Source: Metallyticus violacea (Eukaryota; Arthropoda; Insecta; Mantodea; Metallyticidae). From it: a stretch of DNA of 64,000 nt. The position numbers and the translations under genes were made by a program. The DNA lies in contig JAUJEO010000019.1 of assembly GCA_030762175.1 (NCBI GenBank), positions 6,082,001-6,146,000 on the forward strand, given 5' to 3'. Under the pieces are notes generated by a model, which saw only the letters and a list, made by a program, of their open reading frames with translations, was not told where the DNA came from and searched no databases. Shown here piece after piece: positions 36,001 to 49,159 of the stretch (its first letter is position 1; the number at the start of each line of letters is the position of its first letter).

Positions 36001-37383
36001 GCATATTATGCGCAAAGAATCTCGAAAAGAAAAAAATTTTTATTCGAAGTTTGGAAACTTCGTTAGAATCACTTTTTTTCCGTTCTTATTTGAGATAACT
36101 TGTTCTCTTTCATTATACTAGTTTGATAGCCTTAGACAAGCATATTATGCGCAAAGAATCTCGAAAAGAAAAAATTTTTTTTTCGAAGTTAGGAAACTTC
36201 GTTAGAATCACTTTTTTTCCGTTCTTAGTTAAGATTACTGGTTCTCTTTCATTATACTAGTTTGATAGCCTCAGACAAGCATATTTTGGGCAAAGAATCT
36301 CGAAAAGATTAAAATTTTATTTCGAAGTTTGTAAACTTCGTTAGAATCACTTTTTTTCCGTTCTTATTTGAGATAACTGGTTCTCTTTCATTATACTAGT
36401 TTGATAGCCTCATACAAGCATATTATGCGCAAAGAATCTCCAAAAAAAAAAAATTTTTGTCGAAGTTTGGAAACTTCCTTAGAATCACTTTTTTTCCATT
36501 CTTATTTGAGATAACTTGTTCTCTTTCATTATACTAGTTTGATAGCCTTAGACAAGCATATTATGCGCAAAGAATCTCGAAAAGAAAAAAATTTTTTTTC
36601 GAAGTTTGGAAACTTCGTTAGAATCACTTTTTTTCCGTTCTTATTTAAGATTACTGGTTCTCTTTCATTATACTAGTTTGATAGCCTCAGACAAGCATAT
36701 TATGCGCAAAGAATCTCGAAAAGAAAAAATTTTTTTTTCGAAGTTTGGAAACTTCGTTATAATCACTTTTTTCCGTTCTTATTTAAGATTACTGGTTCTC
36801 TTTCATAATACTAGTTTGATAGCCTCAGACAAGCATATTATGCGCAAAGAATCTCGAAAAGAAAAAAATTTTTTTTCGAAGTTTGGAAACTTCGTTAGAA
36901 TCACTTTTTTTCCGTTCTTATTTGAGATAACTTGTTCTCTTTCATTATACTAGTTTGATAGCCTTAGACAAGCATATTATGCGCAAAGAATCTCGAAAAG
37001 AAAAAATTTTTTTTTCGAAGTTAGGAAACTTCGTTAGAATCACTTTTTTTCCGTTCTTATTTAAGATTACTGGTTCTCTTTCATTATACTAGTTTGATAG
37101 CCTCAGACAAGCATATTTTGCGCAAAGAATCTCGAAAAGATTAAAATTTTATTTCGAAGTTTGGAAACTTCGTTAGAATCACTTTTTTTCCGTTCTTATT
37201 TGAGATAACTGGTTCTCTTTCATTATACTAGTTTGATAGCCTCAGACAAGCATATTATGCGCAAAGAATCTCGAAAAGAAAAAAAATTTTTTTCGAAGTT
37301 TGGAAACTTCCTTAGAATCACTTTTTTTCCATTCTTATTTGAGATAACTTGTTCTCTTTCATTATACTAGTTTGATAGCCTTA
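33077..37383 (+). repeat. right-half higher-order unit U1, ~31 monomers
   Basis: 4,307 bp to the equivalent point in U2. Matching monomers lie at 33,132/37,439, 33,827/38,134 and 34,105/38,412 (offset 4,307), then at 35,429/39,458, 35,707/39,736 and 36,606/40,636 (offset 4,029-4,030). The 278-bp drop means that two monomers present here near 35,060-35,340 (one with TTCGCAGTTTGG, one with ATTTTTGTTCG) are missing in U2. It contains one TAGG monomer (34,471). Confidence 0.75.
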
Positions 37384-40300
37384 GACAAGCATATTATGCG
37401 CAAAGAATCTCGAAAAGAAAAAAATTTTTTTTCGAAGTTTGGAAACTTCGTTAGAATCACTTTTTTTCCGTTCTTATTTAAGATTACTGGTTCTCTTTCA
37501 TTATACTAGTTTGATAGCCTCAGACAAGCATATTATGCGCAAAGAATCTCGAAAAGAAAAAAATTTTTTTTCGAAGTTTGGAAACTTCGTTAGAATCACT
37601 TTTTTCCCGTTCTTATTTGAGATAACTTGTTCTCTTTCATTATACTAGTTTGATAGCCTTAGACAAGCATATTATGCGCAAAGAATCTCGAAAAGAAAAA
37701 ATTTTTTTTTCGAAGTTAGGAAACTTCGTTAGAATCACTTTTTTTCCGTTCTTATTTAAGATTACTGGTTCTCTTTCATTATACTAGTTTGATAGCCTCA
37801 GACAAGCATATTTTGCGCAAAGAATCTCGAAAAGATTAAAATTTTATTTCGAAGTTTGGAAACTTCGTTAGAATCACTTTTTTTCCGTTCTTATTTGAGA
37901 TAACTGGTTCTCTTTCATTATACTAGTTTGATAGCCTCAGACAAGCATATTATGCGCAAAGAATCTCGAAAAGAAAAAAATTTTTTTTCGAAGTTTGGAA
38001 ACTTCCTTAGAATCACTTTTTTTCCATTCTTATTTGAGATAACTTGTTCTCTTTCATTATACTAGTTTGATAGCCTTAGACAAGCATATTATGCGCAAAG
38101 AATCTCGAAAAGAAAAAAATTTTTTTTCGAAGTTTGGAAACTTCGTTAGAATCACTTTTTTTCCGTTCTTATTTAAGATTACTGGTTCTCTTTCATTATA
38201 CTAGTTTGATAGCCTCAGACAAGCATATTATGCGCAAAGAATCTCGAAAAGAAAAAAATTTTTTTTCGAAGTTTGGAAACTTCGTTAGAATCACTTTTTT
38301 CCCGTTCTTATTTGAGATAACTTGTTCTCTTTCATTATACTAGTTTGATAGCCTTAGACAAGCATATTATGCGCAAAGAATCTCGAAAAGAAAAAAATTT
38401 TTTTTCGAAGTTTGGAAACTTCGTTAGAATCACTTTTTTTCCGTTCTTATTTAAGATTACTGGTTCTCTTTCATTATACTAGTTTGATAGCCTCAGACAA
38501 GCATATTATGCGCAAAGAATCTCGAAAAGAAAAAAATTTTATTTCGAAGTTTGGAAACTTCGTTAGAATCACTTTTTTTCCGTTCTTATTTGAGATAACT
38601 GGTTCTCTTTCATTATACTATTTTGATAGCCTCAGAAAAGCATATTATGCGCAAAGAATCTCTAAAAGAAAAAATTTTTTTTTCGAACTTTGGAAACTTC
38701 GTTGGAATCACTTTTTTTCCGTTCTTATTTGAGATAACTGGTTCTCTTTCATTATACTAGTTTGATAGCCTCAGAAAAGCATAGGTATGCGCAAAGAATC
38801 TCGAAAAGAAAAAAATTTTTTTTCGAAGTTTGGAAACTTCGTTAGAATCACTTTTTTTCCATTCTTATCTGAGATACCTGGTTCTCTTTCATTATACTAG
38901 TTTGATAGCCTCAGACAAGCATATTATGCGCAAAGAATCTCGAAAAGAAAAAATTTTTTTTTCGAAGTTTGGAAACTTCGTTAGAATCACTTTTTTTCCG
39001 TTCTTATCTGAGATAACTGGTTCTCTTTCATTATACTAGTTTGATAGCCTCAGACAAGCATATTATGCGCAAAGAATCTCGAAAAGAAAAAAATTTTTTT
39101 TCGAAGTTTGGAAACTTCGTTAGAAACACTTTTTTTCCGTTCTTATTTGAGATAACTTGTTCTCTTTCATTATACTAGTTTGATAGCCTTAGACAAGCAT
39201 ATTATGCGCAAAGAATCTCGAAAAGAAAAAAATTTTTTTTCGAAGTTTGGAAACTTCGTTAGAATCACTTTTTTTCCGTTCTTATTTGAGATAACTGGTT
39301 CTCTTTCATTATACTAGTTTGATAGTCTCAGAAAAGCATATTATGCGCAAAGAATCTAGAAAAGAAAAAAATTTTTTTTCGAAGATTGGAAACCTCGTTA
39401 GAATCACTTTTTTTCCGTTCTTATTTGAGATAACTGGTTCTCTTTCATTATACTAGTTTGATAGCCTCAGACAAGGATATTATGCGCAAAGAAACTCGAA
39501 AAAAAAAAAATTTTTTTTCGAAGTTTGGAAACTTCCTTAGAATCACTTTTTTTCCATTCTTATTTGAGATAACTTGTTCTCTTTCATTATACTTGTTTGA
39601 TAGCCTTAGACAAGCATATTATGCGCAAAGAATCTCGAAAAGAAAAAAATTTTTTTTCGAAGTTTGGAAACTTCGTTAGAATCACTTTTTTTCCGTTCTT
39701 ATTTGAGATAACTGGTTCTCTTTCATTATACTAGTTTGATAGCCTCAGACAAGCATATTATGCGCAAAGAATCTCGAAAAGACAAAAATTTTTTTTCGAA
39801 GTTTGGAAACTTCCTTAGAATCACTTTTTTTCCATTCTTATTTGAGATAACTTGTTCTCTTTCATTATACTTGTTTGATAGCCTTAGACAAGCATATTAT
39901 GCGCAAAGAATCTCGAAAAGAAAAAAATTTTTTTTCGAAGTTTGGAAACTTCGTTATAATCACTTTTTTCCGTTCTTATTTAAGATTACTGGTTCTCTTT
40001 CATTATACTAGTTTGATAGCCTCAGACAAGCATATTATGCGCAAAGAATCTCGAAAAGAAAAAAATTTTTTTTCGAAGTTTGGAAACTTCGTTAGAATCA
40101 CTTTTTTTCCGTTCTTATTTGAGATAACTTGTTCTCTTTCATTATACTAGTTTGATAGCCTTAGACAAGCATATTATGCGCAAAGAATCTCGAAAAGAAA
40201 AAATTTTTTTTTCGAAGTTAGGAAACTTCGTTAGAATCACTTTTTTTCCGTTCTTAGTTAAGATTACTGGTTCTCTTTCATTATACTAGTTTGATAGCCT

Positions 40301-41274
40301 CAGACAAGCATATTTTGCGCAAAGAATCTCGAAAAGATTAAAATTTTATTTCGAAGTTTGAAAACTTCGTTAGAATCACTTTTTTTCCGTTCTTATTTGA
40401 GATAACTGGTTCTCTTTCATTATACTAGTTTGATAGCCTCAGACAAGCATATTATGCGCAAAGAATCTCCAAAAAAAAAAAATTTTTTTTCGAAGTTTGG
40501 AAACTTCCTTAGAATCACTTTTTTTCCATTCTTATTTGAGATAACTTGTTCTCTTTCATTATACTAGTTTGATAGCCTTAGACAAGCATATTATGCGCAA
40601 AGAATCTCGAAAAGAAAAAAATTTTTTTTCGAAGTTTGGAAACTTCGTTAGAATCACTTTTTTTCCGTTCTTATTTAAGATTACTGGTTCTCTTTCATTA
40701 TACTAGTTTGATAGCCTCAGACAAGCATATTATGCGCAAAGAATCTCGAAAAGAAAAAAATTTTTTTTCGAAGTTTGGAAACTTCGTTATAATCACTTTT
40801 TTCCGTTCTTATTTAAGATTACTGGTTCTCTTTCATAATACTAGTTTGATAGCCTCAGACAAGCATATTATGCGCAAAGAATCTCGAAAAGAAAAAAATT
40901 TTTTTTCGAAGTTTGGAAACTTCGTTAGAATCACTTTTTTTCCGTTCTTATTTGAGATAACTTGTTCTCTTTCATTATACTAGTTTGATAGCCTTAGACA
41001 AGCATATTATGCGCAAAGAATCTCGAAAAGAAAAAATGTTTTTTTCGAAGTTAGGAAACTTCGTTAGAATCACTTTTTTTCCGTTCTTATTTAAGATTAC
41101 TGGTTCTCTTTCATTATACTAGTTTGATAGCCTCAGACAAGCATATTTTGCGCAAAGAATCTCGAAAAGATTAAAATTTTATTTCGAAGTTTGGAAACTT
41201 CGTTAGAATCACTTTTTTTCCGTTCTTATTTGAGATAACTGGTTCTCTTTCATTATACTAGTTTGATAGCCTCA
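37384..41274 (+). repeat. right-half higher-order unit U2, 28 monomers
   Basis: 3,891 bp to the equivalent point in U3 (37,439/41,330; 38,134/42,025; 38,412/42,303; TAGG 38,778/42,669). It has the same order of marker monomers as U1: two CATATTTTG monomers (37,807 and 40,309), TAGG, GTCTCAG, GACAAAAATTT, CTTAGTTAAG (40,256) and CTCCAAAAA (about 40,468). Private changes include GACAAGGAT at 39,472 and CGAACTTTGG near 38,692. Confidence 0.75.
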
Positions 41275-44040
41275 GACAAGCATATTATGCGCAAAGAATC
41301 TCGAAAAGAAAAAAAATTTTTTTCGAAGTTTGGAAACTTCGTTAGAATCACTTTTTTTCCGTTCTTATTTAAGATTACTGGTTCTCTTTCATTATACTAG
41401 TTTGATAGCCTCAGACAAGCATATTATGCGCAAAGAATCTCGAAAAGAAAAAAATTTTTTTTCGAAGTTTGGAAACTTCGTTAGAATCACTTTTTTCCCG
41501 TTCTTATTTGAGATAACTTGTTCTCTTTCATTATACTAGTTTGATAGCCTTAGACAAGCATATTATGCGCAAAGAATCTCGAAAAGAAAAAATTTTTTTT
41601 TCGAAGTTAGGAAACTTCGTTAGAATCACTTTTTTTCCGTTCTTATTTAAGATTACTGGTTCTCTTTCATTATACTAGTTTGATAGCCTCAGACAAGCAT
41701 ATTTTGCGCAAAGAATCTCGAAAAGATTAAAATTTTATTTCGAAGTTTGGAAACTTCGTTAGAATCACTTTTTTTCCGTTCTTATTTGAGATAACTGGTT
41801 CTCTTTCATTATACTAGTTTGATAGCCTCAGACAAGCATATTATGCGCAAAGAATCTCGAAAAGAAAAAAATTTTTTTTCGAAGTTTGGAAACTTCCTTA
41901 GAATCACTTTTTTTCCATTCTTATTTGAGATAACTTGTTCTCTTTCATTATACTAGTTTGATAGCCTTAGACAAGCATATTATGCGCAAAGAATCTCGAA
42001 AAGAAAAAAATTTTTTTTCGAAGTTTGGAAACTTCGTTAGAATCACTTTTTTTCCGTTCTTATTTAAGATTACTGGTTCTCTTTCATTATACTAGTTTGA
42101 TAGCCTCAGACAAGCATATTATGCGCAAAGAATCTCGAAAAGAAAAAAATTTTTTTTCGAAGTTTGGAAACTTCGTTAGAATCACTTTTTTCCCGTTCTT
42201 ATTTGAGATAACTTGTTCTCTTTCATTATACTAGTTTGATAGCCTTAGACAAGCATATTATGCGCAAAGAATCTCGAAAAGAAAAAAATTTTTTTTCGAA
42301 GTTTGGAAACTTCGTTAGAATCACTTTTTTTCCGTTCTTATTTAAGATTACTGGTTCTCTTTCATTATACTAGTTTGATAGCCTCAGACAAGCATATTAT
42401 GCGCAAAGAATCTCGAAAAGAAAAAAATTTTATTTCGAAGTTTGGAAACTTCGTTAGAATCACTTTTTTTCCGTTCTTATTTGAGATAACTGGTTCTCTT
42501 TCATTATACTATTTTGATAGCCTCAGAAAAGCATATTATGCGCAAAGAATCTCTAAAAGAAAAAATTTTTTTTTCGAAGTTTGGAAACTTCGTTGGAATC
42601 ACTTTTTTTCCGTTCGTATTTGAGATAACTGGTTCTCTTTCATTATACTAGTTTGATAGCCTCAGAAAAGCATAGGTATGCGCAAAGAATCTCGAAAAGA
42701 AAAAAATTTTTTTTCGAAGTTTGGAAACTTCGTTAGAATCACTTTTTTTCCATTCTTATCTGAGATAACTGGTTCTCTTTCATTATACTAGTTTGATAGC
42801 CTCAGACAAGCATATTATGCGCAAAGAATCTCGAAAAGAAAAAATTTTTTTTTCGAAGTTTGGAAACTTCGTTAGAATCACTTTTTTTCCGTTCTTATCT
42901 GAGATAACTGGTTCTCTTTCATTATACTAGTTTGATAGCCTCAGACAAGCATATTATGCGCAAAGAATCTCGAAAAGAAAAAAATTTTTTTTCGAAGTTT
43001 GGAAACTTCGTTAGAAACCCTTTTTTTCCGTTCTTATTTGAGATAACTTGTTCTCTTTCATTATACTAATTTGATAGCCTTAGACAAGCATATTATGCGC
43101 AAAGAATCTCGAAAAGAAAAAAATTTTTTTTCGAAGTTTGGAAACTTCGTTAGAATCACTTTTTTTCCGTTCTTATTTGAGATAACTGGTTCTCTTTCAT
43201 TATACTAGTTTGATAGTCTCAGAAAAGCATATTATGCGCAAAGAATCTAGAAAAGAAAAAAATTTTTTTTCGCAGTTTGGAAACTTCGTTAGAATCACTT
43301 TTTTTCCGTTCTTATTTGAGATAACTTGTTCTCTTTCATTACACTAGTTTGATAGCCTTAGACAAGCATATTATGCGCAAAGAATCTCGAAAAGAAAAAA
43401 ATTTTTGTTCGAAGTTTGGAAATTTCGTTAGAATCACTTTTTTTCCGTTCTTATTTGAGATAACTGGTTCTCTTTCATTATACTAGTTTGATAGTCTCAG
43501 AAAAGCATATTATGCGCAAAGAATCTAGAAAAGAAAAAAAATTTTTTTCGAAGATTGGAAACCTCGTTAGAATCACTTTTTTTCCGTTCTTATTTGAGAT
43601 AACTGGTTCTCTTTCATTATACTAGTTTGATAGCCTCAGACAAGCATATTATGCGCAAAGAAACTCGAAAAAAAAAAAATTTTTTTTCGAAGTTTGGAAA
43701 CTTCCTTAGAATCACTTTTTTTCCATTCTTATTTGAGATAACTTGTTCTCTTTCATTATACTTGTTTGATAGCCTTAGACAAGCATATTATGCGCAAAGA
43801 ATCTCGAAAAGAAAAAAATTTTTTTTCGAAGTTTGGAAACTTCGTTAGAATCACTTTTTTTCCGTTCTTATTTGAGATAACTGGTTCTCTTTCATTATAC
43901 TAGTTTGATAGCCTCAGACAAGCATATTATGCGCAAAGAATCTCGAAAAGACAAAAATTTTTTTTCGAAGTTTGGAAACTTCCTTAGAATCACTTTTTTT
44001 CCATTCTTATTTGAGATAACTTGTTCTCTTTCATTATACT
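41275..44040 (+). repeat. right-half higher-order unit U3, truncated
   Basis: It follows U1 at offset 8,198 (33,132/41,330; 34,105/42,303; 35,429/43,627), sharing rare changes with U1 that U2 lacks: TTCGTATTTG near 42,615, GAAACCC near 43,017, ACTAATTTG near 43,067, TTCGCAGTTTGG and ATTTTTGTTCG. U3 therefore descends from a U1-type unit rather than from its neighbour U2. The U1 match as a whole spans about 32,100-35,842 against 40,300-44,040 and ends at ACTTGTTTG versus ACTAGTTTG. Confidence 0.78.
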
Positions 44041-45477
44041 AGTTTGATAGCCTTAGACAAGCATATTATGCGCAAAGAATCTCGAAAAGAAAAAAATTTT
44101 TTTTCGAAGTTTGGAAACTTCGTTAGAATCACTTTTTTTCCGTTCTTATTTAAGATTACTGGTTCTCTTTCATTATACTAGTTTGATAGCCTCAGACAAG
44201 CATATTATGCGCAAAGAATCTCGAAAAGAAAAAAATTTTTTTTCGAAGTTTGGAAACTTCGTTAGAATCACTTTTTTCCCGTTCTTATTTGAGATAACTT
44301 GTTCTCTTTCATTATACTAGTTTGATAGCCTTAGACAAGCATATTATGCGCAAAGAATCTCGAAAAGAAAAAAATTTTTTTTCGAAGTTTGGAAACTTCG
44401 TTAGAATCACTTTTTTTCCGTTCTTATTTAAGATTACTGGTTCTCTTTCATTATACTAGTTTGATAGCCTCAGACAAGCATATTATGCGCAAAGAATCTC
44501 GAAAAGAAAAAAATTTTATTTCGAAGTTTGGAAACTTCGTTAGAATCACTTTTTTTCCGTTCTTATTTGAGATAACTGGTTCTCTTTCATTATACTATTT
44601 TGATAGCCTCAGAAAAGCATATTATGCGCAAAGAATCTCTAAAAGAAAAAATTTTTTTTTCGAAGTTTGGAAACTTCGTTGGAATCACTTTTTTTCCGTT
44701 CGTATTTGAGATAACTGGTTCTCTTTCATTATACTAGTTTGATAGCCTCAGAAAAGCATAGGTATGCGCAAAGAATCTCGAAAAGAAAAAAATTTTTTTT
44801 CGAAGTTTGGAAACTTCGTTAGAATCACTTTTTTTCCATTCTTATCTGAGATAACTGGTTCTCTTTCATTATACTAGTTTGATAGCCTCAGACAAGCATA
44901 TTATGCGCAAAGAATCTCGAAAAGAAAAAATTTTTTTTTCGAAGTTTGGAAACTTCGTTAGAATCACTTTTTTTCCGTTCTTATCTGAGATAACTGGTTC
45001 TCTTTCATTATACTAGTTTGATAGCCTCAGACAAGCATATTATGCGCAAAGAATCTCGAAAAGAAAAAAATTTTTTTTCGAAGTTTGGAAACTTCGTTAG
45101 AAACCCTTTTTTTCCGTTCTTATTTGAGATAACTTGTTCTCTTTCATTATACTAATTTGATAGCCTTAGACAAGCATATTATGCGCAAAGAATCTCGAAA
45201 AGAAAAAAATTTTTTTTCGAAGTTTGGAAACTTCGTTAGAATCACTTTTTTTCCGTTCTTATTTGAGATAACTGGTTCTCTTTCATTATACTAGTTTGAT
45301 AGTCTCAGAAAAGCATATTATGCGCAAAGAATCTAGAAAAGAAAAAAATTTTTTTTCGCAGTTTGGAAACTTCGTTAGAATCACTTTTTTTCCGTTCTTA
45401 TTTGAGATAACTTGTTCTCTTTCATTACACTAGTTTGATAGCCTTAGACAAGCATATTATGCGCAAAGAATCTCGAA
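44041..45477 (+). repeat. partial copy of U3 (2,086-bp offset)
   Basis: It repeats 41,955-43,391 at +2,086 bp (15 monomers plus 1): 42,303/44,389, TAGG 42,669/44,755, GAAACCC 43,017/45,103, TTCGCAG 43,272/45,358 and ATTACACTAG 43,340/45,426. The copy ends where 43,391 onward has ATTTTTGTTCG, but this one continues with a TTCGAAGTTAGG monomer followed by CTTAGTTAAG (45,538), as in U1 and U2. The 44,041 junction is probably another exchange point. Confidence 0.75.
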
Positions 45478-45989
45478 AAGAAAAAATTTTTTTTTCGAAG
45501 TTAGGAAACTTCGTTAGAATCACTTTTTTTCCGTTCTTAGTTAAGATTACTGGTTCTCTTTCATTATACTAGTTTGATAGCCTCAGACAAGCATATTTTG
45601 CGCAAAGAATCTCGAAAAGATTAAAATTTTATTTCGAAGTTTGGAAACTTCGTTAGAATCACTTTTTTTCCGTTCTTATTTGAGATAACTGGTTCTCTTT
45701 CATTATACTAGTTTGATAGCCTCAGACAAGCATATTATGCGCAAAGAATCTCCAAAAAAAAAAAATTTTTTTTCGAAGTTTGGAAACTTCCTTAGAATCA
45801 CTTTTTTTCCATTCTTATTTGAGATAACTTGTTCTCTTTCATTATACTAGTTTGATAGCCTTAGACAAGCATATTATGCGCAAAGAATCTCGAAAAGAAA
45901 AAAATTTTTTTTCGAAGTTTGGAAACTTCGTTAGAATCACTTTTTTTCCGTTCTTATTTAAGATTACTGGTTCTCTTTCATTATACTAG

Positions 45990-48735
45990 TTTGATAGCCT
46001 CAGACAAGCATATTATGCGCAAAGAATCTCGAAAAGAAAAAAATTTTTTTTCGAAGTTTGGAAACTTCGTTAGAATCACTTTTTTTCCGTTCTTATTTGA
46101 GATAACTTGTTCTCTTTCATTATACTAGTTTGATAGCCTTAGACAAGCATATTATGCGCAAAGAATCTCGAAAAGAAAAAATTTTTTTTTCTAAGTTAGG
46201 AAACTTCGTTAGAATCACTTTTTTTCCGTTCTTATTTAAGATTACTGGTTCTCTTTCATTATACTAGTTTGATAGCCTCAGACAAGCATATTTTGCGCAA
46301 AGAATCTCGAAAAGATTAAAATTTTATTTCGAAGTTTGGAAACTTCGTTAGAATCACTTTTTTTCCGTTCTTATTTGAGATAACTGGTTCTCTTTCATTA
46401 TACTAGTTTGATAGCCTCAGACAAGCATATTATGCGCAAAGAATCTCGAAAAGAAAAAAATTTTTTTTCGAAGTTTAGAAACTTCCTTAGAATCACTTTT
46501 TTTCCATTCTTATTTGAGATAACTTGTTCTCTTTCATTATACTAGTTTGATAGCCTTAGACAAGCATATTATGCGCAAAGAATCTCGAAAAGAAAAAAAT
46601 TTTTTTTCGAAGTTTGGAAACTTCGTTAGAATCACTTTTTTTCCGTTCTTATTTAAGATAACTTGTTCTCTTTCATTATACTAGTTTGATAGCCTTAGAC
46701 AAGCATATTATGCGCAAAGAATCTCGAAAAGAAAAAAACTTTTTTTGAAGTTTGGAAACTTCCTTAGAATCACTTTTTTTCCATTCTTATTTGAGATAAC
46801 TTGTTCTCTTTCATTATACTAGTTTGATAGCCTTAGACAAGCATATTATGCGCAAAGAATCTCGAAAAGAAAAAAATTTTTTTTCGAAGTTTGGAAACTT
46901 CGTTAGAAACACTTTTTTTCCGTTCTTATTTAAGATTACTGGTTCTCTTTCATTATACTAGTTTGATAGCCTCAGACAAGCATATTATGCGCAAAGAATC
47001 TCGAAAAGAAAAAAATTTTTTTTCGAAGTTTGGAAACTTCGTTAGAATCACTTTTTTTCCGTTCTTATTTGAGATAACTTGTTCTGTTTCATTATACTAG
47101 TTTGATAGCCTTAGACAAGCATATTATGCGCAAAGAATCTCGAAAAGAAAAAAAATTTTTTTCGAAGTTTGGAAACTTCGTTAGAATCACTTTTTTTCCG
47201 TTCTTATTTGAGATAACTGGTTCTCTTTCATTATACTAGTTTGATAGTCTCAGAAAAGCATATTATACGCAAAGAATCTAGAAAAGAAAAAAATTTTTTT
47301 TCGAAGTTTGGAAACTTCCTTAGAATCACTTTTTTTACATTCTTATTTGAGATAACTTGTTCTCTTTCATTATACTAGTTTGATAGCCTTAGACAAGCAT
47401 ATTATGCGCAAAGAATCTCGAAAAGAAAAAAATTTTTTTTCGAAGTTTGGAAACTTCGTTAGAATCACTTTTTTTCCGTTCTTATTTAAGATTACTGGTT
47501 CTCTTTCATTATACTAGTTTGATAGCCTCAGACAAGCATATTATGCGCAAAGAATCTCGAAAAGAAAAAAATTTTTTTTCGAAGTTTGGAAACTTCGTTA
47601 GAATCACTTTTTTTCCGTTCTTATTTGAGATAACTTGTTCTCTTTCATTATACTAGTTTGATAGCCTTAGACAAGCATATTATGCGCAAAGAATCTCGAA
47701 AAGAAAAAAATTTTTTTTCGAAGTTTGGAAACTTCGTTAGAATCACTTTTTTTCCGTTCTTATTTAAGATTACTCGTTCTCTTTCATTATACTAGTTTGA
47801 TAGCCTCAGACAAGCATATTATGCGCAAAGAATCTCGAAAAGAAAAAAATTTTATTTCGAAGTTTGGAAACTTCGTTAGAATCACTTTTTTTCCGTTCTT
47901 ATTTGAGATAACTGGTTCTCTTTCATTATACTATTTTGATAGCCTCAGAAAAGCATATTATGCGCAAAGAATCTCTAAAAGAAAAAATTTTTTTTTCGAA
48001 GTTTGGAAACTTCGTTGGAATCACTTTTTTTCCGTTCTTATTTGAGATAACTGGTTCTCTTTCATTATACTAGTTTGATAGCCTCAGAAAAGCATAGGTA
48101 TGCGCAAAGAATCTCGAAAAGAAAAAAATTTTTTTTCGAAGTTTCGAAACTTCGTTAGAATCACTTTTTTTCCATTCTTACCTGAGATAACTGGTTCTCT
48201 TTCATTATACTAGTTTGATAGCCTCAGACAAGCATATTATGCGCAAAGAATCTCGAAAAGAAAAAATTTTTTTTTCGAAGTTTGGAAACTTCGTTAGAAT
48301 CACTTTTTTTCCGTTCTTATTTAAGATTACTGGTTCTCTTTCATTATACTAGTTTGATAGCCTCAGACAAGCATATTTTGCGCAAAGAATCTCGAAAAGA
48401 TTAAAATTTTATTTCGAAGTTTGGAAACTTCGTTAGAATCACTTTTTTTCCGTTCTTATTTGAGATAACTGGTTCTCTTTCATTATACTAGTTTGATAGC
48501 CTCAGACAAGCATATTATGCGCAAAGAATCTCGAAAAGAAAAAAATTTTTTTTCGAAGTTTGGAAACTTCCTTAGAATCACTTTTTTTCCATTCTTATTT
48601 GAGATAACTTGTTCTCTTTCATTATACTAGTTTGATAGCCTTAGACAAGCATATTATGCGCAAAGAATCTCGAAAAGAAAAAAATTTTTTTTCGAAGTTT
48701 GGAAACTTCGTTAGAATCACTTTTTTTCCGTTCTT
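45990..48735 (+). repeat. 25/26-monomer block pair, copy 1
   Basis: It matches about 49,464-52,347. The offset is 3,473-3,474 up to about 47,280 (TTTCTAAGTTAGG 46,190/49,664; TATTATACGC 47,261/50,734) and 3,612 from about 47,300 on (47,725/51,337; TAGG 48,091/51,703; CATATTTTG 48,372/51,984). The 139-bp step means one monomer, carrying the broken dyad III, is missing here. The join at 47,277-47,302 is visible as a chimeric monomer with CTAGAAAAG followed by the normal dyad III and ACATTC. Confidence 0.75.
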
Positions 48736-49159
48736 ATTTAAGATAACTTGTTCTCTTTCATTATACTAGTTTGATAGCCTTAGACAAGCATATTATGCGC
48801 AAAGAATCTCGAAAAGAAAAAAATTTTTTTTCGAAGTGTGGAAACTTCTTTAGAATCACTTTTTTTCCATTCTTATTTGAGATAACTGGTTCTCTTTCAT
48901 TATACTAGTTTGATAGCCTCAGACAAGCATATTATGCGCAAAGAATCTCGAAAAGAAAAAATTTTTTTTTCGAAGTTTGGAAACTTCGTTAGAATCACTT
49001 TTTTTCCGTTCTTATCTGAGATAACTGGTTCTCTTTCATTATACTAGTTTGATAGCCTCAGACAAGCATATTATGCGCAAAGAATCTCGAAAAGAAAAAA
49101 ATTTTTTTTCGAAGTTTGGAAACTTCGTTAGAAACACTTTTTTTCCGTTCTTATTTGAG

